Assembly: GCF_019343455.1 (NCBI RefSeq)
Contig: NZ_CP049362.1
Coordinates: 1,054,001 to 1,118,000 of the forward strand
Reading direction: 5' to 3'
DNA: 64,000 bases
DNA from: Alcaligenes ammonioxydans
GTDB lineage: Bacteria; Pseudomonadota; Gammaproteobacteria; Burkholderiales; Burkholderiaceae_B
Under the pieces are notes generated by a model. That model worked only from the letters and a program-made list of their open reading frames with translations, ran no database searches and had not been told where the DNA came from. Positions 35,893 through 46,426 of the stretch are shown here, piece after piece (position 1 is the stretch's first letter; each line of letters starts with the position of its first letter). The position numbers and the translations under genes are program-made.

Positions 35893-37215
35893 ATGACGAC
35901 ACGAGTACTGACCGGTGTTACCACAACCGGTATTCCACATCTGGGTAATTATGCTGGCGCGATTCGTCCCGCCATCCGTGCTAGCCAACAAGCCGATGTC
36001 GACGCCTTTTTCTTCATGGCCGATTACCATGCCCTGATCAAATGCGACGATCCAGAGCGCGTGGCCATCTCGCGCCGTGCGATTGCCGCGACGTGGCTGG
36101 CCTGCGGCCTGGATGTGGAAAAAGTAACGTTCTACCGTCAATCTGATATTCCGGAGATTCCAGAGCTGGCCTGGATGCTGGGGTGTGTGACCGGCAAAGG
36201 CCTGATGAACCGTGCCCATGCCTATAAAGCCGCCGTGGACAAGAATGAGCTGGCGGGGGCCGAGCCTGATGATGGCGTGACCATGGGGTTGTTCAGCTAC
36301 CCCGTGCTGATGGCGGCCGATATTTTGATGTTCAATGCACACAAAGTGCCAGTGGGCCGCGATCAGGTCCAGCATTTGGAAATGGCCCGTGATATCGCTA
36401 AGAGCTTCAACCATCTGTATGGTCGTGGCCAAGAGCTGTTTGTGTTGCCCGAAGTGCAGGTCGAAGAAGACGTGGCACTCTTGCCCGGTCTGGACGGGCG
36501 CAAGATGTCCAAGAGCTACGACAACACGATCCCGTTGTTCGAAGGTGGCGCCAAGGCATTGAAGGCAGCCATTGCCCGCATTGTGACGGACTCCAAAGGC
36601 CCGGGCGAGCCTAAAGATCCGGATGATTCGCACCTGACAGCCTTGTACAAGGCATTTGCGACACCCGAGCAGACTCAAGCCTTCCGGCAGCAGTTGATCG
36701 AGGGCATGGCCTGGGGCGAGGCCAAGGATGCCTTGCACCAGTTGCTGGAAGCCATGATTGCTCCCATGAGGGATCGTTACGAAGCCCTGATGGCTCGTCC
36801 TCAAGACATTGAAGACCTGTTGCAAGTTGGCGCCCGTAAGGCCCGTGCCTATGCAACGCCTTTTATCCATGAGTTGAAAGCCGCGGTTGGCTTGCGTGAC
36901 CCATTGAGCGTGACGGCCGTCAAAACGGAATCCAAGGCTCGCAAAGCTCGCTTCGTGAACTTCCGCGATGAGGATGGTACTTTCCGTTTCCGCCTGCAAG
37001 ACGCTGCGGGTCAAGCCTTGTTTCTGTCCCGCTCCTATGCGGACCCCAAGCAGGCCGGTGTAGCGATCAAGGCCTTGCAGACGGCGGCATTTGATGAGGT
37101 GGTCAGGCAAGAGGGCTCGGAACTGCAGATTCATTGCGCAGGGGAAGAAGTCGCGCGGGTATCGGTCGATCAGCGTGACGCCGTCCACGCCGCTTTGGAC
37201 TCGATGCGGGACTAG
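35893..37215 (+). CDS. trpS: Tryptophanyl-tRNA synthetase, long form
   Basis: TrpRS charges tRNA-Trp. The HIGH-like motif is GIPHLGNY at residues 13-20 and the KMSKS motif is [10 protein letters not shown] near residue 203. The protein has 440 residues, about 100 more than E. coli TrpRS; the extra C-terminal part (after about residue 345, [20 protein letters not shown] onward) is a separate small domain seen in some betaproteobacterial enzymes, of unclear role. Confidence 0.95.
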   Translation: MTTRVLTGVTTTGIPHLGNYAGAIRPAIRASQQADVDAFFFMADYHALIKCDDPERVAISRRAIAATWLACGLDVEKVTFYRQSDIPEIPELAWMLGCVTGKGLMNRAHAYKAAVDKNELAGAEPDDGVTMGLFSYPVLMAADILMFNAHKVPVGRDQVQHLEMARDIAKSFNHLYGRGQELFVLPEVQVEEDVALLPGLDGRKMSKSYDNTIPLFEGGAKALKAAIARIVTDSKGPGEPKDPDDSHLTALYKAFATPEQTQAFRQQLIEGMAWGEAKDALHQLLEAMIAPMRDRYEALMARPQDIEDLLQVGARKARAYATPFIHELKAAVGLRDPLSVTAVKTESKARKARFVNFRDEDGTFRFRLQDAAGQALFLSRSYADPKQAGVAIKALQTAAFDEVVRQEGSELQIHCAGEEVARVSVDQRDAVHAALDSMRD

Positions 37216-37396
37216 CAGGGATGATGCGCTGCAGGGTTGATCCCTCCTTGGGATGGAGTCTGCAGCTGCCCTGATGGTGGGTTTTATGTCCCGTCCTGAC
37301 GAGCCAACGCCTCAAGCCACTGGTGCATGGTAAAAGCGCTTGACGAGGGTGAGGTTCAGCCAGGGCTGGGAGTGATGTGCGCCTGGCGCAAAACAT

Positions 37397-37428
37397 CGAG
37401 CCCTGCATGAATGCTCACGCAGGGCTCG
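37397..37428. terminator. Probable bidirectional terminator between trpS and the acidic protein gene
   Basis: CGAGCCCTGC (37397-37406) pairs with GCAGGGCTCG (37419-37428) in a perfect 10-bp stem. Four T residues follow on each strand. It lies between convergent genes. Confidence 0.7.
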
Positions 37429-37458
37429 CTACTTTTGTTCAGATTGTGCAGCTAGTCT

Positions 37459-37971
37459 TTATTCTGCCGCCTGGGCTGGTATGTCCAGCTGCTCGCAGAG
37501 CGTCAGAATTTCGTCCAGGTGCTCACGTTTGACGACGATCAGTTGGAACTCCTCGTCATAGCTCTGGGCAAACTCCAGCAGACAGTAGGAGGGGTGAAAC
37601 TCCTGCAACTGTTCATTCGCCCACTGAAAAAAGCCGTCCACATCCTGGAAAGGCATGTCGTCGTAAGGAAAAGCGGGCAGGTCCCGGCTTTCAAAAGCGG
37701 CCAGAATCTCTTCCCACAGCTCATCGACGGTATCGGCTAGTGCCAGATAGTCATCCAGCTCGTAGCTGATGGCCAGGACCAGAGCGCCATCCGGATCATG
37801 TTCCATCAGGTTCTGGGCATGCTTGCCATAGGCCTCACCCATCGCCGCTGTACTGGCGCTGGCAGCCAGAATGGTCTGGCTGATGGCTGCAATCTCCTGC
37901 TCCTCCTGATCAAATCCGGTCAGCAGATTGAGCAGACGCGTCAGTTGGGAAAGGCGCTCGGTCTCAGTCAT
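37459..37971 (-). CDS. Acidic protein of unknown function downstream of tex
   Basis: The 170-residue soluble protein is very rich in Asp and Glu and has no signal peptide or membrane segment. It is probably all-helical in the first half (TETERLSQLTRLLNLLTGFD) and ends with FQLIVVKREHLDEILTLCEQL. I do not recognise it with certainty; the style recalls DUF6630 proteins, unverified. It starts 3 nt after the tex stop on the same strand and so is very probably cotranscribed with tex, which is the only clue to its role. Confidence 0.7.
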   Translation of the reverse strand: MTETERLSQLTRLLNLLTGFDQEEQEIAAISQTILAASASTAAMGEAYGKHAQNLMEHDPDGALVLAISYELDDYLALADTVDELWEEILAAFESRDLPAFPYDDMPFQDVDGFFQWANEQLQEFHPSYCLLEFAQSYDEEFQLIVVKREHLDEILTLCEQLDIPAQAAE

Positions 37972-37974
37972 GGC

Positions 37975-40323
37975 TTATCTCCGAAGTTTGCTAAAGGCCG
38001 CTGCCATGGCACCTGTTGGTGCCGGTTCAGCTTGCCGGTTGGGGCGATTGTTTCCGGAACGGCGCTGGGGAGCGTTGCTTGTGCTGCTGGAACCACGCAC
38101 CGGGGCGCTGTCGTCGTTCAGGCGCATGGTCAAACCAATACGCTTGCGGGCTACATCCACTTCCTGGACTTTAACCTTAACCGTCTGACCTACGCGAACC
38201 ACATCACGTGGATCTTTCACAAAGGTGTCCGACAGGGCGGAGATATGCACCAGGCCATCCTGATGGACACCCACATCCACAAAGGCACCAAAGTTGGCCA
38301 CATTGGTGACCACGCCTTCCAGAATCAGACCGGGCGTCAGGTCATTCAGGGAGTTGATGCCTTCCTGGAATTTGGCGGTTGTAAATTCAGGGCGTGGGTC
38401 ACGACCGGGCTTTTCAATTTCGTTAAAAATATCACGCACGGTGGGTAAACCAAAGCGCTCATCCGTAAAGTCCGAGGGAGACAGGCCTTTGAGGGCGCCT
38501 GATTTACCCATGACATCGCTGGCCTGGGCCTGTAAGCGCTCCAGAATACGAGCGGCAACCGGGTAGGCTTCGGGGTGAACGGCAGACGCGTCCAGGGGGT
38601 TGGCTGCGCCGGGAATACGCAAGAAGCCCGCTGCCTGCTCAAACGCTTTCTCGCCGAATCGGGGTACTTCGCGCAATTGTTTGCGGCTCTGAAAAGCCCC
38701 GTTCTCGTCACGCCAGGTCACGATGTTTTTGGCCAGAGTGTTGTTCAGCCCCGAAACCCGAGCGAGCAGGGGAGCAGAAGCAGTGTTCACGTCCACCCCG
38801 ACTGCGTTCACACAATCCTCGACTACCGCATCCAGACTGCGGGCCAGCTCGCGTTGGTTGACATCGTGCTGGTACTGCCCGACACCAATGGATTTGGGGT
38901 CGATCTTGACCAGCTCGGCCAGGGGGTCTTGCAGGCGGCGGGCGATGGAGACGGCACCACGCAGGCTGACGTCCATATCAGGAAATTCCTGGGCAGCCAT
39001 TTCCGAAGCAGAGTACACCGATGCCCCTGCCTCGGACACGACCACGCGGGTCAGTGGCAGTTGCGGGAAGGCCGACTGAAGGTCGGCCACCAGTTTTTCT
39101 GTTTCACGCGACGCTGTGCCGTTGCCAATGGCTACCAGTTCAACCTGGTGACGGGTAGCCAGACCGGCCAGGGTGCGAATTGCCCCTTCGCGGTCGCGAC
39201 GAGGCTCAAAGGGGTAGACGGTGGCGGTATCCAGTACCTTGCCGGTGGCATCGATCACAGCGGCTTTGACGCCGGTACGAATGCCAGGGTCCAGGCCCAG
39301 AACGGCTTTATTGCCCGCGGGGGCGGCCAAGAGTAAATCGCGCAGGTTGGCGGCAAACACGCGGGTGGATTCCTGCTCGGCTTGTTCGCGCAGACGACCA
39401 ATCAGCTCGGATTCAAACGCCGTCAGCAACTTGACGCGCCAGGTCCAGCGGCAGACCTCGGCCAACCAGTGATCCCGTGGGCTGGCGTCGGCGGAAAAGT
39501 CAGCGCCAATATCGGTCAGTTCCGCCACTTTCAGCACACAAGGGTGCGGCAAAAGCTGATCCTGTTCGGGGTTCAGGCCCAGGCGCAGGTCCAGCGCACC
39601 TTGCTGACGACCGCGCAACAAAGCCAGTACGCGGTGAGAAGGTAGTTGGCGCAGCGCTTCGTTAAAGTCGAACCAGTCGCGGAATTTGTCACCTTCCTGT
39701 TCCTTGCCTTCGGCAACCTTGGAGTACAGGTGGGCGGACTTCCACAGATAGTCGCGCATGGCTTCCAGCAAATCGGCCTGTTCAGCAAAGCGCTCGGCCA
39801 AAATGTCGCGGGCGCCGTCCAAAGCGGCCTTGGCTGTGTCGATTTTGGCCTCGGCATTCAGGTAGCCTTCGGCCAGGGCCAGTGGATCGGCCTCTTTTTG
39901 GGCCAGAATGGCGTCTGCCAGCGGCTCCAGACCCGCTTCGCGGGCAATTTGGGCACGGGTGCGACGCTTGGGCTTGTAAGGGGCGTACAAGTCTTCCAGA
40001 CGCTGCTTAGTGTCCGCTGCCAAAATGGCCTGTTCCAGCTCGGGCGTCAGTTTTTCTTGCTGGCGGATCGATTCCAGAATGGCATGACGACGCGATTGCA
40101 TATCGCGCAAATAGATCAGGCGCACTTCCAGATCGCGCAGGACATTATCGTCCAGGCCACCGGTGGCTTCCTTGCGGTAACGGGCAATAAAAGGGACCGT
40201 GGCCCCGTTGTCCAAGAGCTCGACCGTGGCGGCGGCTTGTTGGATGCGGATGTTCAGTTCAGAGGCCAGTAGCGCCAGAATCTGTTGGTGATCCTGTTGC
40301 TGGGCGAGGGTTTCCACAGTCAT
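37975..40323 (-). CDS. tex: RNA-binding transcription accessory protein Tex
   Basis: Tex is a conserved nucleic-acid-binding protein linked to transcription and stress tolerance. The 782-residue product has the Tex N-terminal helical domain ([22 protein letters not shown]), the YqgF-like nuclease fold ([18 protein letters not shown]), helix-hairpin-helix motifs ([25 protein letters not shown]) and a C-terminal S1 domain ([26 protein letters not shown]). The start at 40323 was chosen over the ATG at 40413 because the conserved sequence begins there. It is divergent from the DinG-type helicase gene. Confidence 0.95.
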   Translation of the reverse strand: MTVETLAQQQDHQQILALLASELNIRIQQAAATVELLDNGATVPFIARYRKEATGGLDDNVLRDLEVRLIYLRDMQSRRHAILESIRQQEKLTPELEQAILAADTKQRLEDLYAPYKPKRRTRAQIAREAGLEPLADAILAQKEADPLALAEGYLNAEAKIDTAKAALDGARDILAERFAEQADLLEAMRDYLWKSAHLYSKVAEGKEQEGDKFRDWFDFNEALRQLPSHRVLALLRGRQQGALDLRLGLNPEQDQLLPHPCVLKVAELTDIGADFSADASPRDHWLAEVCRWTWRVKLLTAFESELIGRLREQAEQESTRVFAANLRDLLLAAPAGNKAVLGLDPGIRTGVKAAVIDATGKVLDTATVYPFEPRRDREGAIRTLAGLATRHQVELVAIGNGTASRETEKLVADLQSAFPQLPLTRVVVSEAGASVYSASEMAAQEFPDMDVSLRGAVSIARRLQDPLAELVKIDPKSIGVGQYQHDVNQRELARSLDAVVEDCVNAVGVDVNTASAPLLARVSGLNNTLAKNIVTWRDENGAFQSRKQLREVPRFGEKAFEQAAGFLRIPGAANPLDASAVHPEAYPVAARILERLQAQASDVMGKSGALKGLSPSDFTDERFGLPTVRDIFNEIEKPGRDPRPEFTTAKFQEGINSLNDLTPGLILEGVVTNVANFGAFVDVGVHQDGLVHISALSDTFVKDPRDVVRVGQTVKVKVQEVDVARKRIGLTMRLNDDSAPVRGSSSTSNAPQRRSGNNRPNRQAEPAPTGAMAAAFSKLRR

Positions 40324-40483
40324 TTCAGTTATGGGTCCATCGTTGTAAAAGGGTCTGCAAGCGCCGCATTTTGCCATAAAGACCGGCAGCGACCCAGAAT
40401 TGGCAGGTATCATCTTGTATGTATTCCACTGTGATTGTAGACAGTTCTGTCTTTCATCACCTCACCCTTAGCGGTTTTGCCCC

Positions 40484-42538
40484 ATGTTGTTGCAGGATTA
40501 TTCCGATATATTTTCCCCTCAGGGCCCCCTGGCAGGGTCTGTCTCGCACTATCGTCCGCGGCAGGCTCAGCTGGAGCTGGCCCAAGCCATCAGCGAAACG
40601 GTCGCCGACTCCGGCGTGCTGATCGCCGAGGCCGGTACAGGAACGGGCAAGACCTGGGCCTATCTGGTGCCTGTGTTCATGCAAGGGGGCAAAGCGCTGG
40701 TCTCGACCGGCACGCGCACCTTGCAGGATCAATTGTTCCGGCGCGACATTCCCCACTTGCGCAAGGCGCTGGCCCTGCCGGTGGATGTGGCCTTGCTCAA
40801 GGGGCGCAGCAACTATGTTTGCCATTACCATCTGGAGCGCCTGGGGCAGGACGACCGAGCCCTGAAGTCCCGTGCGGAGATCGCGTATCTGCGAGCCATC
40901 CAGCTTTTTACCGAGCGCAGTCGCAGTGGCGACAAAGGCGAACTGGCCGAAGTCCCTGAGGATGCGGACATCTGGCATCGGGTCACGTCCACACGAGATA
41001 ATTGCCTGGGGCAGGATTGCCCCTTTGTACGTGACTGTTTCGTGATGAAAGCGCGCCGCCATGCTCAGGATGCCGATGTGGTGGTGGTGAATCATGCCTT
41101 GTTCATGGCCGACTTGGCCCTGCGCGAAGAGGGTGTGACGGATTTGCTGCCCAGCGTGGATCTGGTGGTGTTTGACGAAGCCCACCAATTGCCCGACGTG
41201 GCCACCCGTTTTCTGGGTAGTAGCGTGTCCTTGTACCAATTGACCGATTTGTGTCGGCAGATTGAAGCGGCAGGTCTGGCCCAGGCGCGCGAGACCGTGG
41301 ACTGGAGTCAGGTCGCCCGCAAGTTGGAGCAAGCCGCTCGGGATTTGCATTTGCGAACCGCGTCGCTGGCGGCTCAAGGTGGCCGTGCAACGTTCCAGGC
41401 CTTGCCCGAGCCGGAGCTGTTTGATGAAGCGCTGGAGCATTTGCTGGAAACCTTCGACAAGGTCATCAAGATGCTGGCCATGGTGGCGGAGCGGCATCCT
41501 GATCTGGCCGCGGCTCATAAAAGCGCCTTGGACTTGCGGGCGCGTTTGTTCCAGTGGAGCCAGCCGGATCGTCAGGGGCGCCATGCCTACCTGCCTGAAA
41601 GTGAAAAAGAGCAGGACCAGCCCGATGAGTTTGTCCGTTGGGTCGAAAGTGGCCAGCACTATTTGCGTTTGCACAGTGCTCCTTTATCGGTGGCCAAGAT
41701 TTTTTCGCGCTACAGAGGCAAGGAGCAGTCCTGGGTGCTGACCTCGGCCACCTTGTCGGTGCATGGCGATTTCAACCACTTCAAGCGACAGCTCGGTTTG
41801 TTTGATGCTCGCACCGAAGCCTGGGCTTCACCGTTCGACTATCCGAATCAGGCACTGTTTTATGTGCCCAGCACCTTGCCGCTTCCCAGTCATCCGAATT
41901 TCAATCAGGCTTTCGTGGATGCGCTCATCCCCCTGATCAAGGCCGGGCAGGGCGGGGTGCTGGTGCTGTGCACCACCTTGCGTTCGGTGGAGCGAATCGC
42001 TGAGATGTTGCGGGATCGATTCGATCGGGAAGACATTGAGCGTAACGTGCTGCGCCAGGGAGAGCGATCGCGGCAAGTGCTGCTGGATGAGTTCCGGGCG
42101 CGTGGCAATGCGGTGCTGGTGGGCAGCGCCAGTTTCTGGGAAGGGATTGACCTGCCCGGTGATGCACTGACTCTGGTGGCAATCGACAAACTGCCCTTTG
42201 CGCCACCTGATGATCCCGTGCTGGAAGCGCGTATCAAGGAGTGCAAGGATCGAGGTGGTAATCCCTTTATGGAATACCAACTGCCAGAAGCCGCGATTGC
42301 CTTGAAACAAGGAGCAGGGCGCCTGATCCGTACCGAGCGCGACTGGGGCGTGTTGATGGTGGGTGACACCCGTATTGTCGAGAAACCCTACGGCAAATTG
42401 CTGTGGCGGGGTTTGCCACCCTTTGCCCGTACTCGTGATCCTGCCCGTGCTCTGGCGTTTCTGCGGGAGCAGAAAGCCCGGCGGCAAAGCGAGGAAGTGA
42501 CGGATGTCTCGATGCAAGATGGTCCGGATCAGCGCTGA
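40484..42538 (+). CDS. ATP-dependent DNA helicase, DinG/YoaA (XPD-like) family
   Basis: The 684-residue helicase has Walker A AEAGTGTGKT at about residues 48-57, the DEAH box VVFDEAHQLPD near 230, and motif VI QGAGRLIRTERD. Four Cys (one in NYVCHYH, three in DNCLGQDCPFVRDCF) lie where XPD-family helicases bind a [4Fe-4S] cluster. These 5'-3' helicases resolve structured or RNA-DNA substrates. The length and lack of an exonuclease domain point to the YoaA group, though separating YoaA from DinG would need a tree. Confidence 0.93.
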   Translation: MLLQDYSDIFSPQGPLAGSVSHYRPRQAQLELAQAISETVADSGVLIAEAGTGTGKTWAYLVPVFMQGGKALVSTGTRTLQDQLFRRDIPHLRKALALPVDVALLKGRSNYVCHYHLERLGQDDRALKSRAEIAYLRAIQLFTERSRSGDKGELAEVPEDADIWHRVTSTRDNCLGQDCPFVRDCFVMKARRHAQDADVVVVNHALFMADLALREEGVTDLLPSVDLVVFDEAHQLPDVATRFLGSSVSLYQLTDLCRQIEAAGLAQARETVDWSQVARKLEQAARDLHLRTASLAAQGGRATFQALPEPELFDEALEHLLETFDKVIKMLAMVAERHPDLAAAHKSALDLRARLFQWSQPDRQGRHAYLPESEKEQDQPDEFVRWVESGQHYLRLHSAPLSVAKIFSRYRGKEQSWVLTSATLSVHGDFNHFKRQLGLFDARTEAWASPFDYPNQALFYVPSTLPLPSHPNFNQAFVDALIPLIKAGQGGVLVLCTTLRSVERIAEMLRDRFDREDIERNVLRQGERSRQVLLDEFRARGNAVLVGSASFWEGIDLPGDALTLVAIDKLPFAPPDDPVLEARIKECKDRGGNPFMEYQLPEAAIALKQGAGRLIRTERDWGVLMVGDTRIVEKPYGKLLWRGLPPFARTRDPARALAFLREQKARRQSEEVTDVSMQDGPDQR

Positions 42539-42945
42539 CGGCGCCATTAAGGAGCTGCTTCCGTACACCCGTTCATAGATCAAGATAATGCTGGAGGTCG
42601 GTTGTTTGGCCGATTTCCAGTTTAGTCGGGTGCTTGTTTCCAGAGGCAAGAAACGCTTTTGTTTTCTGAGTACAATGACGGCTATGGCTACCCTTGCTTA
42701 CTTCACATTGGAACCGCTGGATTACCGGGGCGCAGCCATGCCTCGCGGACACTTCCACTCCGTTACACCGCCCTAAGTGGCACTAGCGCTGCAAGAGCGC
42801 TCTCTTCTTGCCCCCTACCTGTTTGACTGGTCTGTAGCTATCCATCGCTACGGGCTTGCTCTTGTTTGCCTTGCACGTTCTGCCCTTGTTTGTGGAGTAG
42901 GGCGTTGTGAGCGCGTCTATCCCTTGTTTGCTAAGGGCAGTGTTC
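42539..42945. other. Intergenic region between the helicase and SulP genes
   Basis: About 400 bases without a supported gene. A -10-like TACAAT at 42671-42676 has no proper -35. Small inverted repeats are AGCGCT-GCAAG-AGCGCT near 42785-42801 and GTAGC/GCTAC at 42834-42851. A 62-codon open frame at 42588-42776 shows no family features. Confidence 0.5.
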
Positions 42946-44427
42946 ATGTTTATTGAAAAAATGAGAACGGAGTGGTTCTCCAACGTTCGGGGTGATTTGC
43001 TGGCTGGCCTGGTGGTGGCCTTGGCCCTTATTCCTGAAGCGATCGCATTTTCCATTATTGCCGGAGTCGATCCTAAAGTCGGTCTGTATGCCTCTTTCTC
43101 TATCGCGACGCTTATTGCTTTTGTTGGCGGGCGACCCGGGATGATTTCGGCAGCGACCGGGGCGATGGCCTTAGTGATGGTGACCTTGGTGAAAGAGCAC
43201 GGGCTCGACTATCTGTTGGCTGCAACCATTCTGGCAGGAGTACTGCAAATGTTGGCTGGGTTTTTACGCCTCGGCCAGCTTATGCAGTTTGTCTCTCGGT
43301 CGGTTATCACGGGCTTCGTCAACGCGTTGGCTATCTTGATTTTTATGGCCCAATTGCCAGAGTTAAGCAATGTCGCCTGGCCCGTTTATGCGATGACTGC
43401 GGCAGGTCTGCTTATCATTTATGGATTGCCTTATTTCACCAAGGCGGTGCCTTCGCCCTTGGTGGCCATTGTTGTTCTAAGTATTGTGTACATGGTTTTG
43501 GAACTGGATATCCGTACCGTCGGCGATATGGGAGCCTTGCCGGACAGTTTGCCCAGTTTTTTGATCCCACAGGTTCCCTGGACGTGGGAGACCGTGCAAA
43601 TTGTCTTTCCTTATTCTGCCACCCTATGTGTCGTGGGCCTGCTCGAATCATTGATGACGGCCACCATTGTGGACGATATGACCGACACCACGAGTAACAA
43701 GGATAGAGAGTGTGTCGGTCAAGGTATTGCCAATATCGCTACGGGTTTTGTGGGAGGCATGGCTGGTTGCGCCATGATTGGTCAGTCAGTGATCAACGTG
43801 AAATCCGGTGGCCGCGGTCGCCTGTCCACCTTAACGGCGGGTGTGGTGCTCTTGATACTGGTTGTGTTCCTGGGGGAGTGGGTGAAGCAGATACCTATGG
43901 CGGCCCTGGTCGCTGTGATGGTGATGGTTTCTATCAGCACCTTTAATTGGCGCTCGATCAAGGATCTGGTGGTTCACCCCAAAACATCCAGTGTCGTCAT
44001 GTTGGCCACGGTGGTGGTAACGGTGGCCACGCATGATTTGGCCAAGGGAGTACTGACAGGCGTTTTGTTTTCTGGCGTGTTCTTTGCACATAAAGTTCGC
44101 CGTGTTTTGCAAGTTAGCTCCAGCCTTAGCCAGGATGCCCAGACCCGTACGTATGTCGTGTTTGGGCAGGTGTTTTTTGCTTCTGCAGAGAGCTTTGTTG
44201 AGAAGTTCGACTACCAGGAGAAAGTGGCGCGCATTTGCATCGATGTAAGCCAGACACGATTCTGGGACTTAAGCTCGGTCGCAGCGCTGGATCGGGTTGT
44301 GCTGAAATTGCGCCGTGGTGGAACCTATGTCGAGGTACACGGTTTGGATGCCAGCAGCACGGCGATGGTGGCGCAATTTGCCAGTTATCCCAGAAATAAG
44401 GATATGGATTCCGTAAGCGTTCATTAA
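42946..44427 (+). CDS. SulP-family anion transporter with STAS domain
   Basis: The 493-residue inner membrane protein starts with the SLC26/SulP core ([36 protein letters not shown]) and has about 11-12 helices, then a short cytoplasmic STAS domain from about residue 400 ([23 protein letters not shown]). Family members move sulfate, bicarbonate or dicarboxylates. The segment [25 protein letters not shown] is typical of the bacterial bicarbonate/sulfate branch. The ATG at 42946 follows AAGGG; a GTG at 42907 in the same frame is less likely. Substrate not determined. Confidence 0.9.
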   Translation: MFIEKMRTEWFSNVRGDLLAGLVVALALIPEAIAFSIIAGVDPKVGLYASFSIATLIAFVGGRPGMISAATGAMALVMVTLVKEHGLDYLLAATILAGVLQMLAGFLRLGQLMQFVSRSVITGFVNALAILIFMAQLPELSNVAWPVYAMTAAGLLIIYGLPYFTKAVPSPLVAIVVLSIVYMVLELDIRTVGDMGALPDSLPSFLIPQVPWTWETVQIVFPYSATLCVVGLLESLMTATIVDDMTDTTSNKDRECVGQGIANIATGFVGGMAGCAMIGQSVINVKSGGRGRLSTLTAGVVLLILVVFLGEWVKQIPMAALVAVMVMVSISTFNWRSIKDLVVHPKTSSVVMLATVVVTVATHDLAKGVLTGVLFSGVFFAHKVRRVLQVSSSLSQDAQTRTYVVFGQVFFASAESFVEKFDYQEKVARICIDVSQTRFWDLSSVAALDRVVLKLRRGGTYVEVHGLDASSTAMVAQFASYPRNKDMDSVSVH

Positions 44428-44435
44428 TTGAAACG

Positions 44436-44462
44436 GCCGGAGCTGGATGCTCCGGCTTTAAG
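44436..44462 (+). terminator. Terminator of the SulP gene
   Basis: GCCGGAGC (44436-44443) pairs with GCTCCGGC (44449-44456) around TGGAT, followed by a short T-rich tract. Confidence 0.8.
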
Positions 44463-44610
44463 TTTTATGGATTGGCCATTGTTGCTCCTGATTGAAAGTA
44501 GTTAGGCCCCGGCTTTCAGTCTTTTACGGCGCTTCATCTACTGAAAATAATCATTCAGGTTTAAACAAAAAACGTAACTGATCGCAGGGTAATCCCCATA
44601 CTCCATGTCA

Positions 44611-44639
44611 TTGACTCACCAAATCTGACTCATTACCAT
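44611..44639 (+). promoter_or_regulatory. Sigma-70 promoter of the cupin/oxidoreductase/TRAP operon
   Basis: TTGACT (44611-44616) and TACCAT (44634-44639) are 17 bp apart, with a start predicted near 44646. Confidence 0.65.
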
Positions 44640-44642
44640 CTC

Positions 44643-44662
44643 AACATACAACTATGTATGTT
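44643..44662. promoter_or_regulatory. Palindromic operator over the operon start site
   Basis: AACATACA-ACTA-TGTATGTT is a perfect inverted repeat 3 bp downstream of the -10 box, covering the predicted start, a repressor position. The TetR-family gene at the end of the same cluster (49296-49976) is the natural candidate for binding it; that is inference. Confidence 0.7.
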
Positions 44663-44690
44663 CTAAAACCACTTGTGTTTGGTGATCCGC

Positions 44691-45056
44691 ATGACAAGAG
44701 AAAAAGCGTTGCCGCGAGTAATGCGTTTTGACGATTTGGTCTTTCAGCCTCGGCAGGAAAAGCCAGAGATGGCGCAGTTGGCGGAGATTGTGGGCGAGGA
44801 TGACGGTACGCCTCTGGGGGCGGGGTATGCACGTTTGAATCAGGCCCGTATTGAATGGACCGTGCTGTATGACGAGGTCGTGACGGTGATTGAGGGCAGC
44901 ATGCGCATTCACACCCCTGAGGGCATTCTGGAGGCGGGGCCGCGCGATTGCATCTGGCTGCCTGCTGGCACCCCCTTGATCTATGAAGCAGACTCCGCGC
45001 TGATTCATTACTGTCTGCACCCCAGCAACTGGGCCAGCGCACGGGCGGCGACATGA
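44691..45056 (+). CDS. EutQ-like cupin protein
   Basis: The 121-residue protein has a single cupin barrel: WTVLYDEVVTVIEGSMRIHTPEG is cupin motif 1 and GPRDCIWLPAGTPLIYE motif 2, as in EutQ-type proteins. One or two of the usual metal-binding His are missing, so metal binding is doubtful. Start ATG 44691 lies about 45 nt after the predicted transcription start; the frame opens earlier at 44673. Its stop overlaps the start of the FAD oxidoreductase gene (ATGA), so the two are translationally coupled and probably act on the same compound. Confidence 0.83.
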   Translation: MTREKALPRVMRFDDLVFQPRQEKPEMAQLAEIVGEDDGTPLGAGYARLNQARIEWTVLYDEVVTVIEGSMRIHTPEGILEAGPRDCIWLPAGTPLIYEADSALIHYCLHPSNWASARAAT

Positions 45057-46378
45057 GCATCCAGAACATTACGTGTCTGCCCGAGAACGACAAGACCAAT
45101 GGCTGGAGTCGCTTGCTGGCTCCCCGCACACCCAAGCCCGCCTTGGCTAACGACGTGCACGCTGACTGGGTGGTCGTCGGTGGTGGCCTGGCCGGCTTGG
45201 CCGCAGCCCGTCGCCTGGCAGAGAATCGCCCCGGCGATCGCATCGTTGTGCTGGAAGCGGATCAGGTGGGCGAGGGCGCGCAAGGTCGAAACTCCGGCTT
45301 TGCAATTGATAGCCCTCATAACGTCGGCAGTTCCATGGGCGAGCTGGATGCCGCCCGCTCGCATGTACGCCTGGCGCGTACCGCGATTGCTTACTTGAAA
45401 ACCCAGGTCGAGCGTTACGGCATCGAGTGCGACTGGAGTCCCATCGGGAAGTTCCACGCCGCGGTTTCCGAGGAAGGCGTACGCACAACCTTGAAGCCTA
45501 CGCTGCAAGTGCTGGAGTCCTTGAAGGAACCGCATGAGTGGCTGGACGGCAAGGCGCTGCACGACAAGCTGGGATTCAAGCATTTCCGCACAGGCATTTA
45601 TACCCCCGGCACCGTGTTGTTGAACCCGGCCGGTCTGTCGCGTGGTCTGGCCGACAATATGCCTCCCAACGTCACCGTCTACGAAAAAACACCTGTGCTG
45701 TCCTTGCAGCAAGGCGATGGCGTCACGCTGGAAACACCCGGTGGCAAGGTTCGTGCAGGCAAGATGATTCTGGCCGTGAACGTCTTTGCGGAGCAGTTCG
45801 GTTTTTATAGCGGCAAGCTGATGCCGATGGCGGCTCATGCCAGCTTGACCCGTTGCCTGACGGAAAGCGAACAGCGCGAACTGGGTGGTTTGCCCAGCTG
45901 GGGTTTGACGCCCGCCAACGCCTTTGTGGGCATTACCATGCGTCGCACCAATGACCAGCGCATTCTGATTCGTCAGCACATGACATACGCTCCCAGTTTG
46001 CGTAGCGATGACGAGAGCCGTCGCCGCGTGCGCATTGAGCACAAAACCCTGTTTGACGAGCGTTTCCCGAATCTGAAGAACGTGGAAATGGAGCACACCT
46101 GGACGGGCTTCATCTGTCTGTCCCGTAACGGCTCGCCCGGCTTTGGTCAGGTGGCCCCGCATGTGTATTCCGCAGTGTGCCAGAACGGGGTGGGGCTGAC
46201 CAAGGGCACGATCTCGGGCATGTTGGTCGCGGATCTGGCTTGCGGTCTGGACAATCCCTTGATTGCCGATATGCAGGCTTTGGGGCAACCCGATGCCTTG
46301 CCGCCACGCCCGTTTCTGGATATCGGCGTCCGGGCCCGTTTGGGCTGGGAGCTGTGGCGAAACCGGGCGGAAGCCTGA
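45053..46378 (+). CDS. FAD-dependent oxidoreductase, PuuB/DAO family
   Basis: The 441-residue protein has an N-terminal FAD fold (WVVVGGGLAGLAAARRLAE, about residues 39-57), the GRNSGF segment (about 83-88) and a C-terminal DAO-fold part (WTGFICLSRNGSPGFGQ, QNGVGLTKGTISGMLVAD). It is most like gamma-glutamylputrescine oxidase and related amine or N-methyl amino acid oxidases. Together with the cupin and the TRAP transporter downstream it forms a probable uptake-and-oxidation pathway for an unknown amine or amino acid derivative. Confidence 0.88.
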   Translation: MSIQNITCLPENDKTNGWSRLLAPRTPKPALANDVHADWVVVGGGLAGLAAARRLAENRPGDRIVVLEADQVGEGAQGRNSGFAIDSPHNVGSSMGELDAARSHVRLARTAIAYLKTQVERYGIECDWSPIGKFHAAVSEEGVRTTLKPTLQVLESLKEPHEWLDGKALHDKLGFKHFRTGIYTPGTVLLNPAGLSRGLADNMPPNVTVYEKTPVLSLQQGDGVTLETPGGKVRAGKMILAVNVFAEQFGFYSGKLMPMAAHASLTRCLTESEQRELGGLPSWGLTPANAFVGITMRRTNDQRILIRQHMTYAPSLRSDDESRRRVRIEHKTLFDERFPNLKNVEMEHTWTGFICLSRNGSPGFGQVAPHVYSAVCQNGVGLTKGTISGMLVADLACGLDNPLIADMQALGQPDALPPRPFLDIGVRARLGWELWRNRAEA

Positions 46379-46426
46379 TACTCAAAGTGTGAACAATAAA
46401 TTTAAAAGAGATACCCAGGAGGAGTT

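Noticed and set aside
42588-42776. 62-codon frame between the helicase and SulP genes
   Set aside because: No ribosome site and no recognisable features; could be chance.
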